From Dehalococcoidales bacterium (lineage in GTDB: Bacteria > Chloroflexota > Dehalococcoidia > Dehalococcoidales > UBA2162), in NCBI GenBank assembly GCA_016932435.1, contig JAFGCW010000034.1:1-27487 (forward strand): DNA of 27,487 bases. Direction: 5' to 3'. Both the position numbers and the translations under genes were made by a program. This document shows, piece after piece, positions 8,467 through 16,196 of the stretch. The notes beneath the pieces were generated by a model that was not told the DNA's origin, searched no databases, and saw only the letters and a program-made list of their open reading frames with translations. Every line of letters starts with the position of its first letter. Positions within the stretch are counted from its first letter, which is position 1.

Positions 8467-9381
8467 TTATAGAAACTTCAGAAACTCAGAAATTTTACGA
8501 TAAATAGTTTTATACCGCAACCACAGCGTGACATGTCCTGAAGACATCCACTCTATCTGTGGTTTTCCGAGGGCTTCCCATAGTTCGATGACCGTTTCTT
8601 TATGCAGGTATTTGTCCTTTTCCGCGTTTATCATCAGTACAGGACGGTCGCGAAGTTTATCAGCAAAGGTTAGAGGGTCAGAGTAAAAGCTGATATCCTC
8701 TGCGTCTACGTTATCAAAGCCATGTTTTTCTACATCATTCAAGTACTGACTGTATTTTTCGAGGACTGAGTTGTGTTCTGTTTCACTCCGGGGATATTTA
8801 TTTCTGTACCGGCTGCTATTACTGAGCCATGATATCTTGTTTGCGTTTCCTCCGGTAACGATCAATATACCTGCCTTTATCCTGTCATCGACACCCATCG
8901 ATATTGATGAAACGAATCCGCCGAAACTGATCCCTGTTATATATATACGCTCCGGGTCTATCTCATCTCTACCTGACGTCCAGTCGATTATTCTTCGGAT
9001 ATCCACCACCGATACTCTGTAAACTTCAAACCATTGTTGGGGAGTAAGATAAGGCATATCGGATTTGTAAGCCTTCGGCAGGCGTTTTGAATGGATGGTA
9101 AGATAAGGAACAAAACAGGCTATGTTCTGTTTCACCAGTCTCCTGGCTAACAAAGTACAGGGTATCCTCGAATAGTCGCCCATACCGTGGACAAGGATCA
9201 TCAAAGGGTGATTACCACCGGATTTTGGCTGGTAATAATCCCCCGAAAATTTCTCGTTCTCGGGATGTACTATATCGAGGGGATTTTTGAGTTTGACCTT
9301 ATATTGATAATAGTGTGGAGTGGTTTTTTTAAGCGTAACCTCTCCCTCATCCGGGGAGTTGTCGTACAGATATGGATTCAA
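8467..9381 (-). CDS. Alpha/beta hydrolase, acyl-peptidase or dienelactone-hydrolase-like
   Basis: A 304-aa alpha/beta hydrolase with no signal peptide, hence cytoplasmic. The oxyanion-hole motif LMILVHGMGDYSR is at about residues 60-72 and the nucleophile elbow GISFGG puts Ser at 152. The probable acid is the Asp in LMINAEKDKYLH and the catalytic His is in SSGHVTLW. The substrate is unknown; an ester of a small organic molecule is a general expectation for the family. The start is a TTG at 9381 with GAGAGG about 12 bases upstream; the next in-frame ATG would remove the first strand. It is divergent from the MmgE/PrpD operon and lies 125 bases upstream of the importer operon on the same strand. 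Confidence 0.82.
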   Translation of the reverse strand: MNPYLYDNSPDEGEVTLKKTTPHYYQYKVKLKNPLDIVHPENEKFSGDYYQPKSGGNHPLMILVHGMGDYSRIPCTLLARRLVKQNIACFVPYLTIHSKRLPKAYKSDMPYLTPQQWFEVYRVSVVDIRRIIDWTSGRDEIDPERIYITGISFGGFVSSISMGVDDRIKAGILIVTGGNANKISWLSNSSRYRNKYPRSETEHNSVLEKYSQYLNDVEKHGFDNVDAEDISFYSDPLTFADKLRDRPVLMINAEKDKYLHKETVIELWEALGKPQIEWMSSGHVTLWLRYKTIYRKISEFLKFL

Positions 9382-9436
9382 AATACAGGGCTACCTCTCG
9401 TACTACTTTTATTAAGGATATGATAGCACATTATCA

Positions 9437-9465
9437 TTGACTGAATGCTGTTAATTTAGTATTGT
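9437..9465 (+). promoter_or_regulatory. Sigma70-type promoter of the MmgE/PrpD pair
   Basis: TTGACT (9437-9442), a spacer of 17 bases, and TATTGT (9460-9465). The predicted start near 9472 leaves a leader of about 39 bases that contains AAAGGAGG before the TTG start codon at 9511. Confidence 0.5.
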
Positions 9466-9510
9466 GTGTAAACATTAAAGAGATTAACTTACTATAAAGG
9501 AGGAATTCAC

Positions 9511-11112
9511 TTGAGTACCACCTATAAAGGCGGCAGCGCGGTTACCGATGCGCTTATACAAAACATTCTTGAGACCAAATTCGAAAATATACCTCAGGAA
9601 ACAGTCGATAATACAAAGAGGCGTATTTTGGATTTGATCGGCTGTATTATCGGTGGAGCAAAATGCGACGGAAGCGAAGGTCTGGCGGATATAGTCGGCA
9701 ACTGGGGAGGTAAGGAAGAAGCAAGTATCCTCGGTTACGGATACAAAGGACCTGCGCATAATGCGGCTATGGTAAATGCAATATTCGGCAGGTCTTTCGA
9801 CTGGGGACCGCTGACCCTGGTGATAGAAGGGGACGGAAAACCGGGTACTGTATATATCGACGGAAAACCTATCAGGCGATTTGCCAATCACATCAGCGAA
9901 ACAACGATACCGGCCGCCCTGGCACTGGGAGAAGGCAAAGGAATCAGCGGCAAGGAGCTTATCACCGCTACTATCGTTGGTGATGACCTGGCAGCTCGAT
10001 TACATATCGCCAATGACAGGACTCCGCCGGGACAAGCACCCAGTCCTGATATGCCTCCCGCTCCTCCAAGCAGAGGGAGTTCGACGACACTCGGGGCAAC
10101 CGCTCTGTCAGGACGATTATTGGGTTTAAATCCAAAACAGCTCAGAGATGCTTTTGGACTGACAATGTTGATCGGTGGGGGCGGCGGCGGAGGTGGTATG
10201 GGGATGATGATGCCAAGGGCTGCCGCGGCGACTACTCCGAGAAAAAAGCAGTCGGATGGCAGTTCATCGCAGGCAGCCAATCCGGGCTGGCTGGGCGTCA
10301 ACGATCCTTATTTCAAAGAGCAGATGTCCAAGGGCGGTTTCGAAGAGAACGTCGGAACCAAGATGAGTAATGGTATGGAAGCAAGAAACGGGATTAATTC
10401 GGCGCAACTTGCCGCTGCCGGATGGCCCGGCGGAAAGGAACCGCTATTCAGTGAAAGAGGTGGTTTTTATCCGAGCCTGGAAAGCTGCAACCGGTCGGAA
10501 AGGATTACCGACGAACTCGGCAGCAAATTTTACGTGGAACGGGTACACAAACCATGGCCGGGCGGGAGGCCGACAAGCCCACCAACAGAAGCGGCACTCA
10601 CGATAGTGGAACGGCATCATCCGAATATAGATGATATTGATGAAGTAATCCTTCACCTGACAAAAGCCGCAGCGGCGATACATTACTCCAAACCGTATAT
10701 TATGGGTGAATACCCATCTATGAATGCATTATGGAGTTTCTATTACGCAGTGGCAGGCTCTCTTTTTTTCGGACACTCAGACAACAGGAATTTCATCGCT
10801 GAAAATATCAAGGAACCCAAGCTGCAGGCGTTGATAAAGAAGGTAAAACTGGATGATCTTGATAAAGACGAAGGCATAGAACTGGAAGTCAGGATGAAGA
10901 ATGGTGATGTCTATACCCAATATGTGGCGCGTGCCCTGGGCGAACCGTATCGCCCTCTGACACAGGAACAACTGGTGGAGAAGTTCATGACCCAGGTAAA
11001 ATTTTCTAACCTGGTAGATATCAAGAATGCCGAGAAACTGGTTGAAATGCTTGAAAACCTTGAAAACGTGGAAGATATAGGAGAGATAATAAGGCTTGCG
11101 GTAAAGGCATAG
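9511..11112 (+). CDS. MmgE/PrpD family protein with a low-complexity insertion
   Basis: Relative of 2-methylcitrate dehydratase PrpD, cis-aconitate decarboxylase and iminodisuccinate epimerase, which abstract a proton from carboxylic acids without a metal. The N-terminus (TVDNTKRRILDLIGCIIGG), SILGYG, the HISETTIPAALALGEG segment and GDDLAARLHIANDR support this. The 533-aa length exceeds the usual 450-490. The excess lies in a 14-aa loop before the HISE histidine, a Pro/Ser-rich loop (about residues 172-192) and an insertion from about residue 221 that opens with eight glycines, then Met/Ala/Arg-rich sequence. The start is TTG with AGGAGG seven bases upstream; no closer ATG exists. A paralog follows 39 bases later, so the two probably form a heteromer or act on related substrates. 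The actual acid is not known. Confidence 0.85.
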   Translation: MSTTYKGGSAVTDALIQNILETKFENIPQETVDNTKRRILDLIGCIIGGAKCDGSEGLADIVGNWGGKEEASILGYGYKGPAHNAAMVNAIFGRSFDWGPLTLVIEGDGKPGTVYIDGKPIRRFANHISETTIPAALALGEGKGISGKELITATIVGDDLAARLHIANDRTPPGQAPSPDMPPAPPSRGSSTTLGATALSGRLLGLNPKQLRDAFGLTMLIGGGGGGGGMGMMMPRAAAATTPRKKQSDGSSSQAANPGWLGVNDPYFKEQMSKGGFEENVGTKMSNGMEARNGINSAQLAAAGWPGGKEPLFSERGGFYPSLESCNRSERITDELGSKFYVERVHKPWPGGRPTSPPTEAALTIVERHHPNIDDIDEVILHLTKAAAAIHYSKPYIMGEYPSMNALWSFYYAVAGSLFFGHSDNRNFIAENIKEPKLQALIKKVKLDDLDKDEGIELEVRMKNGDVYTQYVARALGEPYRPLTQEQLVEKFMTQVKFSNLVDIKNAEKLVEMLENLENVEDIGEIIRLAVKA

Positions 11113-11151
11113 CGTTAACCGATTATTTGCTATTTCAGTACAGGAGGACAT

Positions 11152-12606
11152 ATGGAGAAACATGAAGTCGACGGACAGGCTGTCCTGGAGAATTTATCTA
11201 AACGGATACTTGATACCCGTTACGAGGACATAGACAGCGAAACGATAGAAAATACAAAATCCAGGATATTCGATATCATAGGTGACGCCATTGGAGCGGT
11301 ACCTCTTCCCGATATGCAAGCTCTGGTTGAGCTGGTGAAAGGATGGGAAGGGAAACAGGAAGCAACGATTCTCGGCTATGGAGCAAAGGTTCCGGTGCAG
11401 GATGCCGCCTTTGTGAATTGCACGCTGTGTCGTGGTTTCGACCGGGGACCGCTGGCATATACTTTTCAGGGAAGAGTGGTACCTCACCATGTCAGCGAAA
11501 CGACCGTGCTTACCGCGCTTACCATCGGTGAAAGTAAAGCCGTGAACGGCAAGGAACTAATGACGGCGATGATACTTGGCGATGATCTTGCCGCGCGACT
11601 TCATCTGGCCAATGACCGACCGTTGCCGGGTGAAATGAAAGCAGGGAGTGATTCGAAAGAACCGGCGCAACCTCCTGCACCGCGAATGATGACTATGTTA
11701 CCATCGGAAACCTTCGGCGCGGCGGCGATTGCCGGAAGAATGTTTGGACTGGACCTGAAAAAAATGATAAATACCCTCTGCCTGGTCGGTAGGACGGAGG
11801 GATTCGGCGGAGGAATATGGGACGGCTCTCCTACTTTCAAAATTGGTCAGGGGAATTTTGCCCGTAGCGGCATCATGGCGGCGCTACTGGCAAAAGCCGG
11901 CTGGAATGGAGCTGTTGATCCATTTTTCGGAAGCACCGGATTCGGACCTGGATCATCTTCATCAGATAGATATGACCATCCTGAGTTACTAGTCGGCAAC
12001 CTGGGAAATATGTTCTACGTGGAAACACAGTTTAAACAATACCTCGGCGGAGGACCGACTCAAGGGCCAATCGATGCAGCTTTAACACTGGTGAACACAT
12101 ACAAGTTCAAGCCTGACGAAATAGAAAAAGCCATCCTGTATACATCACCTGGTGTAGCAACCGGACTGCATTATGCCAGACCCTATAAGGTCGGTGATTA
12201 TCCTACCGGCGACGCGTTGTTCAGCTACAAATATGCAGTAGCAAACGCGCTTGCCAGGGGAACCGCCGGCAATAAAGACTACATGCCCGAAGCGGTAAAA
12301 GATCCCGTAGTACAGGAGACGATAGGTAAAGTAACACTTGAGCTTGCCAAACTCGATAAAACTGAAGGTATTGAACTGGAAGTAAACCTGAAAGACGGGA
12401 AGTCCTATTCACAGTACGTTCCCCGTATTCAGATGCAACATTCAAATCCGTCGGACAGGAAAAAACTGCTGGACAAATATTACGAGCAGACGGAGTTTTC
12501 CGGTGTGATAGATAGAGGTAAAGCCGAAAAAATACTGGATATGGTGGAAAACCTTGAAAAGGTAGATAATGTCGCAGACATTGTCGATCTTACGGTTAAG
12601 AGGTAG
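11152..12606 (+). CDS. MmgE/PrpD family protein, paralog of the preceding gene
   Basis: A 484-aa protein aligning along its whole length with the gene before it: ILDTRYEDIDSETIENTK versus ILETKFENIPQETVDNTK, EATILGYG versus EASILGYG, GDDLAARLHLANDR versus GDDLAARLHIANDR, and matching C-terminal segments DKTEGIELEVNLKDG and DKDEGIELEVRMKNG. The putative active-site histidine region is VVPHHVSETTVLTAL. It lacks the poly-glycine insertion but keeps a Pro-rich loop (EPAQPPAPR). AGGAGG precedes the ATG by 4 bases. It was probably produced by tandem duplication followed by divergence. Its stop is one base from the end of the convergent hydrolase gene. Confidence 0.87.
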   Translation: MEKHEVDGQAVLENLSKRILDTRYEDIDSETIENTKSRIFDIIGDAIGAVPLPDMQALVELVKGWEGKQEATILGYGAKVPVQDAAFVNCTLCRGFDRGPLAYTFQGRVVPHHVSETTVLTALTIGESKAVNGKELMTAMILGDDLAARLHLANDRPLPGEMKAGSDSKEPAQPPAPRMMTMLPSETFGAAAIAGRMFGLDLKKMINTLCLVGRTEGFGGGIWDGSPTFKIGQGNFARSGIMAALLAKAGWNGAVDPFFGSTGFGPGSSSSDRYDHPELLVGNLGNMFYVETQFKQYLGGGPTQGPIDAALTLVNTYKFKPDEIEKAILYTSPGVATGLHYARPYKVGDYPTGDALFSYKYAVANALARGTAGNKDYMPEAVKDPVVQETIGKVTLELAKLDKTEGIELEVNLKDGKSYSQYVPRIQMQHSNPSDRKKLLDKYYEQTEFSGVIDRGKAEKILDMVENLEKVDNVADIVDLTVKR

Positions 12607-12607
12607 A

Positions 12608-13426
12608 CTAACCGGGTTGATGACGTTTCATAAAATCTGTCAGTATCCGGGCGGTTTCTTCGTTTGCTTCGGTGTAGAATCCGTGTCCCAGACCTTTCAA
12701 TATAACCAGTTCTGAATCCGGTATTCGTGAAGCGATTATTCTGGAATTCTCGGCTGGTATGAGTACGTCGACATCACCGGCGATAACCAGAGTCGGCAGC
12801 TTTATCTCGGGCAGCCGGTCGTAGGTATCATGAGTGCCGGCTGCTCCAAGCTGACGCCGGTAACCGACCGGGTCCGGCGGATTATTTTTTGCATACTCTA
12901 CCTGGATATCAACGAAGTCCTGGTTGTTTTCTATAAATTCTTTACTATACAGTGCCGGCAGCATTTCAACGGCTCTTTCTTCCGGAAGCATCGTTTCAAT
13001 CAGTGACGGATCAAGCACCCCCGGCCCATTACCTTCATTTTCATTCGATACGCTGTGTCTCCCTCCGCAGAAGGTGCAACCAAGCATAAGACTGATAATC
13101 CTGTCAGGATGCAGCAGAGCGAAGTTCTGGGCGATCATTCCTCCGAGGGAAATACCGAAAACATGGGCTTTATCGATACCTATAGCATCCATCAGACTGG
13201 CGATATCATCCGACATCATTTTCATGGTATAAGGAATATCGGGCTTATCGGTTTGACCAACACCACGGTTATCGAATGTCATTACTTTAAAATTCTGTGA
13301 AAGAAGAGGAAGTATCCTGAACCAGCGGGAGTGGTCTCCGCCGAGTCCCATGATAAGGACCAGAGGTTCTCCTTCACCCTGGATTTCATAATACATATTA
13401 ATATCATTAACTCTTGCTACCGGCAC
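12608..13426 (-). CDS. Alpha/beta fold hydrolase, 3-oxoadipate enol-lactonase-like
   Basis: A 272-aa cytoplasmic hydrolase of the most common alpha/beta type. It contains LVLIMGLGGDHSRW (oxyanion hole), DNRGVGQTDKP, nucleophile elbow GISLGGM with Ser93, the acid in VIAGDVDVLIP and the base in LKGLGHGFYTE. Closest in look to enol-lactonases and carboxylesterases; a lactonase would fit a neighbourhood with sugar dehydrogenases, but this is inference. The start is GTG at 13426 with GAGGAG six bases before it. It lies 59 bases after the PIG-L gene on the same strand, so the two may share a transcript. Confidence 0.85.
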   Translation of the reverse strand: MPVARVNDINMYYEIQGEGEPLVLIMGLGGDHSRWFRILPLLSQNFKVMTFDNRGVGQTDKPDIPYTMKMMSDDIASLMDAIGIDKAHVFGISLGGMIAQNFALLHPDRIISLMLGCTFCGGRHSVSNENEGNGPGVLDPSLIETMLPEERAVEMLPALYSKEFIENNQDFVDIQVEYAKNNPPDPVGYRRQLGAAGTHDTYDRLPEIKLPTLVIAGDVDVLIPAENSRIIASRIPDSELVILKGLGHGFYTEANEETARILTDFMKRHQPG

Positions 13427-13485
13427 TTGTATCTCCTCTGTATATCAAAGAGCATTAATTCCATTATTGAAGAAAGTGAAAACAA

Positions 13486-14196
13486 TTACAGACGCTGTAA
13501 AACCTCAAGCTTGTGGAATGATTCGGCCCATTCGCAACCTGCCTGTTTCCCGGCGTTCTGGTTTCCTTCCTTGAGGAAGTTCAGGAAATCAGGAGCGCTT
13601 CCGTCCGGACCTATCTGGCTCTGGTGAACTTCTACTGCTTTCATTTTCAGGTCGAAGACGTCGGAAATATCGCTATAGTAATTAGGCTCGCTGCTCATCC
13701 ACAGATACATTTCCTTGGCATGGTGAATCTCAAGACCTTCCGCCATAAGGTCGCGATAATAATTGACTGCAAGCGCCATCGGCCATACCGCATCTAGTAC
13801 CGCTCTCCCGATAGCACGATGGTCCGGATTGGAGAAATACGGTGGATTGTTGGGGTCACAGGTAATCACGATTTCCGGCTGGTAGGTTAGGAACAATCTT
13901 AAAATTTCTTTCTGCAGGCCGGGGACATTTTCAAGCTCAAGGTCAGGGTGGCCTAAAAATATTACTTCTGTTATGCCGAGTATTTTAGCTGCTTCTCTCT
14001 GTTCATTCGCTCTTATCCTGGCAAGTTCGTCAGCGGGAATATTCGGATTACTCGATGCCTTGTCACCGTTGGTGGCAATAACGTAAACTACCTTTTTACC
14101 TTCTTTTATCCACTTGGCTGCAGTACCGCCAAAACCGAAGTCATTATCGGCCGGATGAGGTGAAATAGCCATTGCATAGACAGGCCCTTTAGTCAT
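13486..14196 (-). CDS. PIG-L family deacetylase
   Basis: Zinc-dependent N-deacetylase family (MshB, BshB, N,N'-diacetylchitobiose deacetylases). The zinc site SPHPADNDFGFGG carries the normal His and Asp, although the usual HPDDE reads HPADN, and the third ligand is His in FSNPDHRAIG. Relatives remove acetyl or similar groups from amino sugars or amino-sugar conjugates; the substrate here is unknown. AAGGAG is one base before the ATG at 14202 but seven before the ATG at 14196, so I take the second (start MTKGPVYAM). The gene is separated from the transketolase genes upstream by a strong terminator and must have its own promoter. That promoter is not clear; TACAAT lies about 50 bases before the gene, with a poor -35 match. 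Confidence 0.85.
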   Translation of the reverse strand: MTKGPVYAMAISPHPADNDFGFGGTAAKWIKEGKKVVYVIATNGDKASSNPNIPADELARIRANEQREAAKILGITEVIFLGHPDLELENVPGLQKEILRLFLTYQPEIVITCDPNNPPYFSNPDHRAIGRAVLDAVWPMALAVNYYRDLMAEGLEIHHAKEMYLWMSSEPNYYSDISDVFDLKMKAVEVHQSQIGPDGSAPDFLNFLKEGNQNAGKQAGCEWAESFHKLEVLQRL

Positions 14197-14275
14197 TGAC
14201 ATACTCCTTAATCGTATTTAACGGGTATTGTATAACAATCCATGTAGATATTGAAATAGCAGGACGATGATAATC

Positions 14276-14307
14276 AAAAAGGAGAGGTGAATTCACCTCT
14301 CCTTTTT
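14276..14307 (-). terminator. Perfect palindromic bidirectional intrinsic terminator
   Basis: A perfect 32-base palindrome: half-site AAAAAGGAGAGGTGAA followed by its exact complement. As RNA it forms a GC-rich stem flanked by A and U runs, so it can terminate in either direction. It lies 28 bases past the stop of the transketolase C-terminal subunit and ends the selenoprotein-transketolase transcript. Confidence 0.88.
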
Positions 14308-14334
14308 CGTATAAAATGACTGACTGGTATGGTA

Positions 14335-15288
14335 TTACTTTACCATACCTCTTAATACGGCCTTGGCAGATTCTTTATCATAACCGTATTTCTTTCGCTG
14401 CTCATCACCGCTGCCGAAACCGGCGTATACCTGCGGGATACCGAGTCTCTTGAACTTTTTTGGATAGGCGCCGTTATCAGCAAAAACATCGGCAATAACA
14501 CTGGCTAACCCTCCATCCATCAGGTGGTCTTCCCAAACGAGAATATTGTCAACCTCCTTGATGGTCTGGAGAATAAGGTCGGTATCAACAGGCTTAATTG
14601 AGTACATATCGACTACTCTGACACTTATTCCTTCCTCTTCGAGTTCGTTCGCTGCCTCGATTGCCTGGAATACCATTTCCCCATGTGAGATTATTGCGGC
14701 ATCTTTACCCTCCCGGGCAACCAGACCCATTCCGATCTTAAAATCGATAGTATCCGGCTCATAGAGAATCCTGTCCTGTTTCCCCTGCGCCAGGCGAATA
14801 TACATAGGATGAGGGTAATCTATGCTGAGATACATGATATCCCGAATCATATTAGGATCGCCTATCGATAGAACTGTCATATTGACCATGGATTTCATTA
14901 TCGCGATATCTTCCATGGCATTATGAGTAGAACCACCACCTGATGTCAGTCCTCCGCCAGTACCGATCAAGCGTACAGGCAGGTCCTGGTAGGCTATATC
15001 GGTCCTGTTCTGCTCGCAGGCGCGCATTGTCATAAAGGGGATCATTCCGGCAATAAAAGGTATGTTTCCTTCAAGAGCCAGGCCTGCAGCGATACCGGCA
15101 AGGTTAGGTTCGGCGATACCTACATCGACAAACCTGTCGGGAAAGTCTTTTCTGAACGCAGAAATCCAGCCCCCTGTATCGGCGGTCAGCGCCCATATGT
15201 TATCGTACTTTTCACCCAGTTCGTGAAGTGTGTCGCCGATTATCGAACGGGCAGAAGCAAAGCTTCCGAAATTCATCGAAATTCTCAT
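14335..15288 (-). CDS. Transketolase C-terminal subunit
   Basis: A 317-aa protein with the pyrimidine-binding and C-terminal domains of transketolase. The conserved Glu that activates the thiamine diphosphate aminopyrimidine is in VDVGIAEPN, where canonical enzymes have GIAEQN. GGLTSGGGSTHNAMEDIAI is the usual ring-binding and substrate-loop motif, and the C-terminal domain follows from about residue 190. Transketolase moves a two-carbon ketol unit between ketoses and aldoses. Split forms are frequent in anaerobes and in dedicated catabolic pathways. It overlaps the N-terminal subunit gene by one base (TAATG), with AAAGGAG upstream, so the subunits are made in a coupled way. Confidence 0.93.
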   Translation of the reverse strand: MRISMNFGSFASARSIIGDTLHELGEKYDNIWALTADTGGWISAFRKDFPDRFVDVGIAEPNLAGIAAGLALEGNIPFIAGMIPFMTMRACEQNRTDIAYQDLPVRLIGTGGGLTSGGGSTHNAMEDIAIMKSMVNMTVLSIGDPNMIRDIMYLSIDYPHPMYIRLAQGKQDRILYEPDTIDFKIGMGLVAREGKDAAIISHGEMVFQAIEAANELEEEGISVRVVDMYSIKPVDTDLILQTIKEVDNILVWEDHLMDGGLASVIADVFADNGAYPKKFKRLGIPQVYAGFGSGDEQRKKYGYDKESAKAVLRGMVK

Positions 15289-16148
15289 TATGCTGCACTC
15301 CTTTCTTTTTCGCAGGCAGCGTCTACTTCTGCCATAGCTTTTTCCATGTCTTCAGTACTGAGAGCGCCGGCATGCCAGCCGATTTCACCTTCCATGAAGG
15401 ATACGCCTTTGCCCTTTACCGTATTGGCGATAATTACGGTCGGTTTATCACTGTTAACCGCTGGCAGATTATCGAGAGCATCGACTATCTGGTTCATATC
15501 ATGGCCGTCGATTTCTACGGCGTTCCATCCAAAAGCTTCCCACCTTTCAGGATAGTGCTCGAAGCTCATTGACTCGTTGGCGAAACTGGTCATAAGCTGG
15601 CTGTTCTTGTCGACAATACCGACAAGATTGCCAAGCCCGTAGGAACCGGCAGTGTTGGCAGCTTCCCAGACCGATCCTTCACAGGTCTCGCCGTCGCCCA
15701 TCATGCAGAATACACGGTGTGCCTGTTTTTTCTGACGGGCGGAAAACGCCATACCGACGGATACTGCCAGGCCGTGTCCGAGAGAACCGGTAGAACATTC
15801 GGCTCCGGGCAGGTATACCTTGCAGACATGCATACCGTAAGGACTGTCCAGTTTACCGTATCTCTCCAATATATCGTTATAATCGAAGAATCCCCTCAAT
15901 GCCATAGCGATGTACATGCAGACCGCGCCGTGGCCTTTACTGAGGATAAACCGGTCACGTTTCGGGTACTGTAAATCATCGGGATTAACGTTCATTCCGT
16001 GATGATAGAGACCGATCAAGAGATCCGTCATAGATAAGTCTCCCCCGATATGTACCACGCCTTCGTAGGTACCGCAGAGATAGAGTAATTTCTTACGCAT
16101 ATCACATGCCAGGTCTTTCAGGCGTGCCACTTCTTTTTGGTCAGCCAT
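15288..16148 (-). CDS. Transketolase N-terminal subunit
   Basis: A 286-aa thiamine-diphosphate-binding half of transketolase. The GDG motif starts GDGETCEGSVWEAANTAGSY and closes with VGIVDKN, binding Mg and diphosphate. Histidines in LSKGHG and STGSLGHGL are those that contact the cofactor and substrate in the family. AAAGGAGG stands six bases before the ATG. It lies 48 bases downstream of the selenoprotein gene on the same strand with no terminator between, so the two should be co-transcribed. Whether the donor is a phosphorylated sugar is open, because no sugar kinase is nearby. Confidence 0.93.
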   Translation of the reverse strand: MADQKEVARLKDLACDMRKKLLYLCGTYEGVVHIGGDLSMTDLLIGLYHHGMNVNPDDLQYPKRDRFILSKGHGAVCMYIAMALRGFFDYNDILERYGKLDSPYGMHVCKVYLPGAECSTGSLGHGLAVSVGMAFSARQKKQAHRVFCMMGDGETCEGSVWEAANTAGSYGLGNLVGIVDKNSQLMTSFANESMSFEHYPERWEAFGWNAVEIDGHDMNQIVDALDNLPAVNSDKPTVIIANTVKGKGVSFMEGEIGWHAGALSTEDMEKAMAEVDAACEKERSAA

Positions 16149-16196
16149 TAACTACCTCCTTTTTCGTTCTTTTAATATTGTTTACCTTAATGTAAA

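Noticed and set aside
9888..10301. Antisense ORF rich in proline opposite the first MmgE/PrpD gene
   Set aside because: It is the complement of the poly-Gly and Ala-rich coding stretch; the sense frame has a ribosome site, a family match and a paralog.
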